A stretch of 25,163 bases of DNA from contig CALGTV010000064.1 in assembly GCA_937902395.1 (NCBI GenBank), positions 1 through 25,163 of the forward strand, in the 5' to 3' direction. This stretch comes from an uncultured Ruminococcus sp. (GTDB taxonomy: Bacteria > Bacillota > Clostridia > Oscillospirales > Ruminococcaceae). This document shows, one piece after another, positions 13,254 through 20,357 of the stretch (position 1 is its first letter; every line of letters starts with the position of its first letter). The position numbers and the translations under genes are program-made. The notes under the pieces are model-generated. The model worked only from the letters and a program-made list of their open reading frames with translations. It was not told the DNA's origin and made no database searches.

Positions 13254-16187
13254 ATGTACAGAAAAAATTCCATGAAACGTGTTATATCAGCAATTATTGC
13301 CTGTATTGCGCCTCTCTCTCTTTTTAACAACTCAACCGCTTATGCAGAACTCCACTCTTTTTCGGATTTTAACAGCAATTATTCCGATTCATATTACCCG
13401 ATTTCAGCAGAAAATTCAGACACTCCCTCGTATAGCCAATACTATGATATGTATTCGGCAGAAAATCGCCCCGATTCTGAAATTTTCCTCAGAGGTACGG
13501 ACTTCTCCCATGCTGAAAACGGCACTTTTTCCACGGGAAGCTACGGCTCAGAGGGAAATATCCGCGACAATGTCTTAATCTGGGAAAGCGCCGAGGGTGT
13601 ACTCTCCTATGATATAACTGTTGCAGAATCGGGTGTATATGCCCTTGGAATCGGCTATTTTTCCATAGAATCCAACAGCAGCCGAATTGAACTATCAATG
13701 AAAATCGACGGTGAAACGCCCTTTGATACAGCTTCCAGAATTACACTTAATAAAACATGGGTAAATGAACACGACATTTACATAGATTCAAGGGGAAATC
13801 AGATTCGCCCCTCTCAGATTCAGCAGGGTATGTGGCTTGAAACCGTTATCGGCGACAGCGACGGTCTTTTCAATACGCCCCTTTTGTTCTATCTGGAAAA
13901 GGGAACTCATGAAATCAGCTTTACATCTGAACGGGCGCAGTTTGCCATAGAATATCTGAAATTCTTCACTCCCGAAAAACTCCAGAATTACGCGGAATAC
14001 CGCGGTTCAGCTGATATATCCGACGGCGGCGAGGCTCGCGTTATCCGCATAGAAGCGGAAAATGCAGTGTATAAATCGGACGCGTCACTCTGCCCCTCTG
14101 CTGATAATTCGAGCTATCTTACATCTCCCTCTGACCCTGTAAAAGTGGTATACAACACTCTCGGCGCTGACAGCTGGAAAAAGGCTCTGCAGACGGTTAC
14201 ATGGGAAATTCCAGCGGCTGAAACGGGAAATGGCGGCTGGTTCAGACTCGGCATAAAAGCAAAGCAGGATACCATGAGAGGTCTTGCCTCAAATCGCCGT
14301 ATATATATCGACGGAAAAGTGCCTTGCCGTGAACTTGACTGCGTGCAGTTCCCCTATGATAACCACTGGAACAGAATAACTCCACAAACTGAAACAGGCG
14401 ATGATATTTATGTGTATCTGGAGGGCGGACAGGCTCACACTATAACAATGGAATGTGTTCCCGGCGAAATCGGAAACTCTCTCCGCCGACTTGATGACGC
14501 TGTTGCGGAGCTTAACGGCTATTACCGTCAGATTCTGATGATAACAGGTCCCTCCCCTGATAAATACACCGATTATTACGTTCACGAAAAAATTGAAGGT
14601 CTTACCGAGGGGTTTGCCCGTCTTTCCGCAGAGCTGAAAAGTACTCAGCAGGAAATTGAAGCTATTACAGGCTCATCCGGCTCAGAGGCGGCGGCTCTTG
14701 AAAATATGACGGTAATTCTTGACAAATGCGTTGATAAACCGCTGAAAATCCCCACATATCTCAATCAGATAAAAAATAATACTGCTTCAATTTCTGCGTG
14801 GATTCTGGAATACCGCGACCAGCCCCTTGAAGTTGATTATATTGAGCTGGCTTCGGAAAGCGCCAAATTTACAAGCTGTAAGGAAAAGCTGGGTAAAGCC
14901 ATTGGCTTCGGTCTGAAAAGCTTTTTCGGCTCATTCTTTGAGGATTATACAACACTTTCCGATGTAACAGGGGAAGAAGCTGTGGAGGTCTGGGTTGCTT
15001 TGGGACGGGATCAAGCTCAGATTATCAAGGAAATGACAGAAAATGAATTTATCCCCGAATACAATATCCCCATATCTATAAATCTTGTGACAGGAGGCAT
15101 TGTGGAGGCCTCTCTTGCTGGAAAAGGTCCTGACGCGGCGCTTTTCCTCGGCGGTGAATTCCCTGTAAATCTTGCCGCCCGTGATATGCTTGTGGATATA
15201 TCACAGTTTCCCGAATTCAACTCAACTGTAACTCAATTCCAGAAAAATGCGCTTACCCCATATCAGTACAATGGCGGAACTTATGGTCTCCCTGTCAGTC
15301 AGAGCTTTCCTATGATGTTCTACAGAACCGATGTTCTGACAGAACTTGGCTTTACATCTCCCCCTGAAACGTGGACGGAGCTTGTTGATATGCTCCCTGC
15401 AATTCAGCGGAATTATATGAATGTGGGACTTGTTCTGCCGCCTGCAAATATATCTCCTGCGACGGAATCGGGACATACCTTTGCAATGCTCCTGCTCCAG
15501 AAAGGGCAGAACTACTACAACGAGGATTTGACGGAATCCACCTTTGATTCTATCGAAGCTGTTCAGGCTTTTGAGGAATGGACGGATTTTTATACTCAAT
15601 ACAGCTTCGACCAGAATTACAACGCTTTCAGCCGATTCAGAACAGGCGAATACCCAATAGTTATACAAAATTATACCTTTGCGAATCAGCTTTCTGCGGC
15701 GGCTCCGGAAATAACGGGATTATGGGATTTCTGCCCCGTCCCCGGAACAGAACAGGCTGACGGTACTATATCCCACGCCGCAAACTCCAGTGGCTCAGGT
15801 GCTGTAATCTTCAAGCAGGTGGAAAATGCAGAAAATGCATGGCAGTTTATAAAATGGTTTACATCTGCCGAAACTCAGGCGGAATATGCCGCACGTACAG
15901 AGGGACTTCTTGGAACTCTCGGCAGATTCGATACTGCCAATACTCAGGCGCTTTCTCAGCTTTCATGGTCTGCGGAGGAACTGCGACGGCTCTATGCTCA
16001 GCAGGCGGAGCTTGTGGAAATCCCTGTTATTCCCTCCTCTTATGCCGTTACTCGAAATATTATGAACGCTTTCAGAGAAACGGTAAACGAAAGGGAAAAT
16101 CCCCGTGATACGCTGATTTGGTACAATCGTGATATAAATGATGAAATTGAACGAAAACGAAAGACTCTTGAAAAATATGAGAATTAA
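13254..16187 (+). CDS. Large extracellular solute-binding protein with carbohydrate-binding-like domains
   Basis: A 977-aa secreted protein. Residues 1-31 form an export signal. Two readings exist: cleavage after AYA (29-31), or lipidation at Cys17 in IIAC, although the hydrophobic stretch before it is short. Residues about 75-240 and 258-415 look like two beta-sandwich carbohydrate-binding-like modules (SYDITVAESGVYALGIGYFS and RIEAENAVY starts, IYIDGKVP). A helical linker with ENMTVILDKC follows. From about 570 it is a family 1 solute-binding protein: VEVWVALGRDQAQIIKEM, GPDAALFLGG, YGLPVSQSFPMMFYRTDVL, WTELVDMLPAIQ, and near the end AWQFIKWFTSAETQAEYAART. It should capture an oligosaccharide outside the membrane for the permeases downstream. 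Ordinary sugar-binding proteins are about 430 aa, so the N-terminal half is an extension. ATG 13254 has AAGGAG. Confidence 0.88.
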   Translation: MYRKNSMKRVISAIIACIAPLSLFNNSTAYAELHSFSDFNSNYSDSYYPISAENSDTPSYSQYYDMYSAENRPDSEIFLRGTDFSHAENGTFSTGSYGSEGNIRDNVLIWESAEGVLSYDITVAESGVYALGIGYFSIESNSSRIELSMKIDGETPFDTASRITLNKTWVNEHDIYIDSRGNQIRPSQIQQGMWLETVIGDSDGLFNTPLLFYLEKGTHEISFTSERAQFAIEYLKFFTPEKLQNYAEYRGSADISDGGEARVIRIEAENAVYKSDASLCPSADNSSYLTSPSDPVKVVYNTLGADSWKKALQTVTWEIPAAETGNGGWFRLGIKAKQDTMRGLASNRRIYIDGKVPCRELDCVQFPYDNHWNRITPQTETGDDIYVYLEGGQAHTITMECVPGEIGNSLRRLDDAVAELNGYYRQILMITGPSPDKYTDYYVHEKIEGLTEGFARLSAELKSTQQEIEAITGSSGSEAAALENMTVILDKCVDKPLKIPTYLNQIKNNTASISAWILEYRDQPLEVDYIELASESAKFTSCKEKLGKAIGFGLKSFFGSFFEDYTTLSDVTGEEAVEVWVALGRDQAQIIKEMTENEFIPEYNIPISINLVTGGIVEASLAGKGPDAALFLGGEFPVNLAARDMLVDISQFPEFNSTVTQFQKNALTPYQYNGGTYGLPVSQSFPMMFYRTDVLTELGFTSPPETWTELVDMLPAIQRNYMNVGLVLPPANISPATESGHTFAMLLLQKGQNYYNEDLTESTFDSIEAVQAFEEWTDFYTQYSFDQNYNAFSRFRTGEYPIVIQNYTFANQLSAAAPEITGLWDFCPVPGTEQADGTISHAANSSGSGAVIFKQVENAENAWQFIKWFTSAETQAEYAARTEGLLGTLGRFDTANTQALSQLSWSAEELRRLYAQQAELVEIPVIPSSYAVTRNIMNAFRETVNERENPRDTLIWYNRDINDEIERKRKTLEKYEN

Positions 16188-16224
16188 AAACAAATATTCT
16201 CTGTTCAAACGGTGATTTGCTATC

Positions 16225-16250
16225 GGACACGGCTCGCCGTGTCCCTACAA
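16225..16250. repeat. Intercistronic hairpin between binding-protein and permease genes
   Basis: GGACACGG-CTCG-CCGTGTCC is a perfect 8-bp stem (16225-16244) followed by CTACA and an A-run. A diverged copy is at 17259-17283 in the next gap. It has no T-run on the plus strand, so it should not terminate the operon. A 3' stabilising role for the upstream message, as for REP between malE and malF, is plausible. Confidence 0.6.
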
Positions 16251-16285
16251 AAAAAAATAAATAACTCATAAAGAAAGGAGAAACT

Positions 16286-17227
16286 ATGGCACATCTTACA
16301 GCCGAAGAAATCGGCAAACGTACAAAAAAAGAAAAACAGGCAGAGCTGTGGCAGTCCGTGAAGAAAAACAAAGCCTGCTATGCCATGCTTGCTCCTTTTA
16401 TGCTGTTTTTCACCGTATTTACCATAATTCCCGTTATTATGTCTCTGCCTATGGGATTTACAGATTTCAATATGGCGCAGGCTCCCGAATTTGTGGGGCT
16501 TTCCAACTATACCGCGCTTTTCCTCTCGGATAAGGTGTTTATCCAATCCATTCGCGTAACTCTTGTATTCGCTCTGTTTACAGGCCCTGTAAGCTATATT
16601 ATGTGTTTTATCCTTGCGTGGCTTATAAATGAGCTTCACCCTAAGCTGAAAACCGTATTCACACTGATTTTCTACGCGCCCTCTATGGCAAACGTTTACA
16701 CCGTCTGGCAGCTTATTTTCAGCGGCGATATGAACGGATATGTAAATTCATTCCTTATGAATTTAGGCATTATAAATGCCCCTGTTCAGTGGCTGACCGA
16801 TTCCCGTTATGTTCTGGGGATTTGTATAATCGTTCAGCTGTGGATATCCCTCGGAGCTGGCTTTCTTGCTCTGAGAGCAGGATTCCAGAATATCGACCGC
16901 ACTATGTACGAAGCAGGGGCTATCGAGGGAATCCGTACAAAATGGCAGGAACTCATATATATTGTAATTCCCTCAATGGCGCCTCAGCTTATGTTTGCCG
17001 CTGTAATGCAGATTGTAAGCTCTTTTACCGCAGGCACGGCGGCGCAGAATCTTGTGGGATTTCCAAGTACCGAATACAAAGCTCATACAATTATGACACA
17101 TGCCTACGACTACGGCTGGGTACGCTTTGAAATGGGCTATGCTTCGGCAATATGTATGATTCTTTTCCTTGTCATGTTTATATGCAACAAGATTATAAAT
17201 AAGGTTCTTGGAAAATATATGGATTAA
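16286..17227 (+). CDS. Sugar ABC transporter permease, MalF type
   Basis: A 313-aa inner-membrane permease of the binding-protein-dependent transport family. About six transmembrane segments are visible: YAMLAPFMLFFTVFTIIPV near 31-50, then around 85-110, 122-145, 173-195, 232-250 and 285-305. The cytoplasmic EAA loop, which contacts the ATPase, reads YEAGAIEGIRTKWQELIYIV then IP (about 208-232). A cytoplasmic, lysine-rich N terminus precedes TM1. Start ATG 16286 has AAAGGAG. It forms a heterodimer with the next permease and should receive substrate from the large binding protein 98 nt upstream. No ATP-binding subunit is encoded nearby. Confidence 0.92.
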   Translation: MAHLTAEEIGKRTKKEKQAELWQSVKKNKACYAMLAPFMLFFTVFTIIPVIMSLPMGFTDFNMAQAPEFVGLSNYTALFLSDKVFIQSIRVTLVFALFTGPVSYIMCFILAWLINELHPKLKTVFTLIFYAPSMANVYTVWQLIFSGDMNGYVNSFLMNLGIINAPVQWLTDSRYVLGICIIVQLWISLGAGFLALRAGFQNIDRTMYEAGAIEGIRTKWQELIYIVIPSMAPQLMFAAVMQIVSSFTAGTAAQNLVGFPSTEYKAHTIMTHAYDYGWVRFEMGYASAICMILFLVMFICNKIINKVLGKYMD

Positions 17228-17258
17228 ATCTCAGTAGAAAAAGGTGTATTGCGTAACA

Positions 17259-17283
17259 GACACGGCACGCCATGCCCCTACAG
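17259..17283. repeat. Diverged copy of the intercistronic hairpin
   Basis: 21 of 25 bases match 16225-16249. The stem is degraded here to GGCA/TGCC. It lies between the two permease genes. Confidence 0.5.
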
Positions 17284-17305
17284 AATTAGTGAAAGAAGGT
17301 GAAGC

Positions 17306-18184
17306 ATGAAAAATATCAGCACGGATAAATTAAAAGGCACAAACCGTCAGGCAGGCAGAAAAAAAGGCGGTACTATCGCTATAGGATTTTTTCTTGCAAT
17401 ACTTGGACTTTTTATGCTTCTGCCTATTTATCTCACTATTGTTATGGCAGTGAAGCCTGTGGAAGAACTGTTTATTTTTCCTCCTCAGCTTTACACTCTC
17501 AGACCTACTCTTGATAATTTCAGTGATATGTTTGACGCTCTCAAAAGCAATCGTGTGCCATTTTCGCGATATGTTTTCAACTCCGTTGCTGTAACCGTTT
17601 CTGTTACAGTATTGCAATGCTTTTTCGCCTCTATGGCGGCTTTTGTTCTTGCTAAGTGCAAATTCCCGGGAAGTAAGCTGATTAATGGAATTATCGTCAC
17701 TTCCCTGCTTTATCAGAGCAATGTAATTTACATCATGCAATATATCGTTATGTCGAAAATGGGAATAATTGATAACCCTCTTGCGCTTATTCTCCCTGCT
17801 GTAGCGTCGCCTATGGGGCTTTTTCTCATGCGTCAGTCTATAAGTCAGATTCCCGATTCCATGATTGAAGCCGCTAAGGTTGACGGCGCAGGACTTTTCC
17901 GCATATGCTGGCAGATTGTTATGCCAAATCAGAAGCCTGCTCTCATGACGCTTATAATTTTCGCTTTTCAGGCGGCTTGGAATATTCAGGCAGGCTCCGT
18001 GGTGTTTCAGGAGCAGTACAAAACTTTGCCTACTGTCGTATCTCAGGCGGCGGCTTCGGGACTTGCCCGTGCAGGTGTTGCCATGGCGGCGGCGGTATTT
18101 ATGCTGATTCCGCCTATTGTTGTGTTTATGTTCGCTCAGCGTCAAGTTATTGAAACTATGGCGCATTCGGGCATAAAGGAGTGA
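17306..18184 (+). CDS. Sugar ABC transporter permease, MalG type
   Basis: A 292-aa permease, partner of the preceding one. A basic cytoplasmic start (NRQAGRKKGG) is followed by TM1, IAIGFFLAILGLFMLLPIYL, the extracellular loop FIFPPQLYTLRPTLDNF typical of the MalG branch, and further segments to six in total. The EAA loop IEAAKVDGAGLFRICWQIVM then P lies at about 186-206, and the C terminus RQVIETMAHSGIKE is the usual MalG-type end. The start has AAGGTG upstream. It is followed after 9 nt by the NHL-repeat gene, so it belongs to the same transcript. Confidence 0.93.
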   Translation: MKNISTDKLKGTNRQAGRKKGGTIAIGFFLAILGLFMLLPIYLTIVMAVKPVEELFIFPPQLYTLRPTLDNFSDMFDALKSNRVPFSRYVFNSVAVTVSVTVLQCFFASMAAFVLAKCKFPGSKLINGIIVTSLLYQSNVIYIMQYIVMSKMGIIDNPLALILPAVASPMGLFLMRQSISQIPDSMIEAAKVDGAGLFRICWQIVMPNQKPALMTLIIFAFQAAWNIQAGSVVFQEQYKTLPTVVSQAAASGLARAGVAMAAAVFMLIPPIVVFMFAQRQVIETMAHSGIKE

Positions 18185-18193
18185 GGTGGCGCT

Positions 18194-19711
18194 ATGAAAA
18201 AACATACGAAAAAATTTATAACTGCGGCTCTCTCTCTGATTTTTTGCGGATATACTGCCGTACTTTCAGCATCTGCAAAAGAACCCTATGATGTGTACAA
18301 CTACGACCGCTGGGGTGAACCCGTGCCCTCTCAGGCTGGATATACCGCTGAACGCTCGGTTTCGGGATATGACTTAGGCGTTGGCGCAATGGATTTTCCG
18401 TCGGATATCTTTTACGCTTATGACGGCAATTTCTATATTGTAGATTCGGGAAATAACCGTATTATCGCCGTAAACAGTGATTTTGACAAGGCTGTAAAGG
18501 TGTACGAAAGCTTTATTATGCCCGACGGTTCAAGAACTCAGCTGAAAAAGCCCTCGGGAATATTCATCTCCGAGGAAAACCAGCTTATATATATCGCAGA
18601 TACGGAAAATTCCCGTGTGCTTATAGCTGACCTTGCAGGCTATGTTGTAAGAGAAATAACAAAGCCTGATTCCGAAATATACGACACTCGCCGCACATTC
18701 AACCCTCAGCGCGTTATCGCTGACAAGGCAGGAAATGTCTATGTTGTGCTGAATAATATTACTACAGGTGCGGCTATGTTCTCCCCTGACGGCGAATTTA
18801 CGGGATTCTACGGCGCTAACCGTGTTCAGCCTACTGCTGAAATAATCGGTGACTACTTTTCGGGACTTTTCATGTCCGAGGAAAAACGTGCAAGACGTAC
18901 CCGAAACGTCCCCTCGGGTATTACAAGTTTTGACATTGACGGAGATTTCATCTTCACCTGTACATCTTCCTCAACTCAGAGTACTGATACGGTGAAAAAA
19001 CTAAATGCGGCAGGAAAAAATATATTTACCGACGACGAGGTGGTTTTCGGCGATTATTCCCCTATGTATGATACTACTCAGAATACGCTTCTTGCCTCTG
19101 CTATTGTGGATATCGATATTGCGGAGGACGGCAATATAAACTGCCTTGATACCACTATGGGACGTATTTTCCAGTACGATGAGGACTGCAATCTGCTGTT
19201 CATCACCGGCACAAAAGCCAATCAGGTGGGCGGATTCAAGCAGGCGGCGGCTCTTGAATCCTGCGGTGAAAGGCTCTATGTAACTGATGCCATGAAAAAT
19301 ACCGTTACCATTTTCAAGGAAACGGATTTCGGAAAAATCGTCCATAAGGCTTCTGCTCTCCACAACGGAGGATACTACGAGGAGGCACTGAATCCATGGC
19401 TTGAAGTCCTTGAACGTGACGGAAACTATCGCCGCGCATATCTTGGGGTAGCCGCCGCAAAGCTCCGCTCGGGTGACTACGAGGAGGCTATGGAATATGC
19501 TAAGATTGCGGACGCAGGGAAAATATACGACAAGGCTTTTGAGGGTTATCGCATGGACTTCATAAAGCAGAATTTTGAGCTGATAATTCTTGTGATTATC
19601 CTCAGCACAATTGCCGTTGCAGGCACTATAAAAAGCCGTAAGGACAAAAAAGCTGCTCTTGCCGCTGAAAAAGCGACAAAAACTGAAAAAATTGTGGAAA
19701 AGGAGGAATAG
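18194..19711 (+). CDS. Membrane-anchored NHL-repeat protein
   Basis: A 505-aa exported protein. The signal peptide ends in LSASA (about residue 28). Residues about 60-380 carry NHL/beta-propeller repeats (DGNFYIVDSGNNRIIAVN, QLIYIADTENSRVLIADLAG, GNVYVVLNN, NINCLDTTMGRIFQYD, ERLYVTDAMKNTVTIF). A short TPR-like helical section follows (GYYEEALNPWLEVLERDGNY, SGDYEEAMEYAKIAD). A single membrane helix (about 460-478, IILVIILSTIAVAGTI) and a basic cytoplasmic tail rich in Lys and Glu close the protein, giving an outside propeller anchored at the C terminus. In this setting it may dock binding protein, glycan or the Yip1 partner, but that role is inferred. Start ATG 18194 has GAGGTGG. The stop is 3 nt before the Yip1 gene. 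Confidence 0.85.
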   Translation: MKKHTKKFITAALSLIFCGYTAVLSASAKEPYDVYNYDRWGEPVPSQAGYTAERSVSGYDLGVGAMDFPSDIFYAYDGNFYIVDSGNNRIIAVNSDFDKAVKVYESFIMPDGSRTQLKKPSGIFISEENQLIYIADTENSRVLIADLAGYVVREITKPDSEIYDTRRTFNPQRVIADKAGNVYVVLNNITTGAAMFSPDGEFTGFYGANRVQPTAEIIGDYFSGLFMSEEKRARRTRNVPSGITSFDIDGDFIFTCTSSSTQSTDTVKKLNAAGKNIFTDDEVVFGDYSPMYDTTQNTLLASAIVDIDIAEDGNINCLDTTMGRIFQYDEDCNLLFITGTKANQVGGFKQAAALESCGERLYVTDAMKNTVTIFKETDFGKIVHKASALHNGGYYEEALNPWLEVLERDGNYRRAYLGVAAAKLRSGDYEEAMEYAKIADAGKIYDKAFEGYRMDFIKQNFELIILVIILSTIAVAGTIKSRKDKKAALAAEKATKTEKIVEKEE

Positions 19712-19714
19712 CAT

Positions 19715-20344
19715 ATGTTGGATTTAACGCCTGCACAGTGGGTATCTCACGCAATAACTCATCCCGTTGAAGGCTTTGAGGATATGCGCTGGAAAAAATC
19801 AGGCTCGCTGAAAATTGCTTTTTTTATCGTATTTATGCTGTTCCTTGCCAATATTGCAAATGAGCGTCTTTACGGTTTCCAGTTCTATACCCCATATGAC
19901 AGAATTTTCAATGTTGTACCGTATATCGTTAAAAGTTTCATATTATTCGGCGCGTGGACGGTGGGTAACTGGGCTGTATGCACTCTCCTTGAGGGCGAGG
20001 GCACTATGAAAAATATCTGCATTTACAGCGCTTATGCCCTTGTTCCCTATGTGGCGCAGATGTTTATAAATACCTTTCTCTCCCATTTTCTCATACGGGA
20101 CGAGCAGATTTTCATTACCCTGATTTCAATAATCGGTACAGGGTGGTCGGTGATACTCCTGTTTTCAGCCATAAAATCAGTTCATCAGTATTCCGCGGGC
20201 AAAACGGTGCTGGCTATAATTCTAACAATTGCCGCAATGCTGATTATGCTTGCTCTCCTTATACTTCTTCTCTCCCTGATTCAGCATGTGTTTATATTCT
20301 TCTCCTCGCTGTTTACGGAGATTTCCTACAGGGTAAAGTCCTGA
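19715..20344 (+). CDS. Yip1-family membrane protein
   Basis: A 209-aa protein with a short cytoplasmic start (ITHPVEGFEDMRWKKSGSLK) and about five transmembrane segments between residues 30 and 200, the layout of the Yip1 domain family. The segment CIYSAYALVPYVAQMFIN contains the conserved A-Y-ALVPY pattern. Yip1-like proteins in bacteria have no well-defined function. Their recurring position next to sugar ABC permeases suggests a membrane scaffold or accessory role in transport. It starts 3 nt after the NHL-repeat gene with AGGAGG overlapping that gene's last codons, so the two are translationally coupled. The DUF5696 gene follows after 13 nt. Confidence 0.82.
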   Translation: MLDLTPAQWVSHAITHPVEGFEDMRWKKSGSLKIAFFIVFMLFLANIANERLYGFQFYTPYDRIFNVVPYIVKSFILFGAWTVGNWAVCTLLEGEGTMKNICIYSAYALVPYVAQMFINTFLSHFLIRDEQIFITLISIIGTGWSVILLFSAIKSVHQYSAGKTVLAIILTIAAMLIMLALLILLLSLIQHVFIFFSSLFTEISYRVKS

Positions 20345-20357
20345 AAGGCGGTGGAAT

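Noticed and set aside
17330..18205. Long 291-aa minus-strand open frame
   Set aside because: It lies antisense to the MalG-type permease, is rich in Arg, His and Ser from reverse-strand reading, and has no family resemblance.
19001..19714. 237-aa minus-strand open frame
   Set aside because: It is antisense to the NHL-repeat gene, whose propeller repeats, signal peptide and membrane anchor are convincing.
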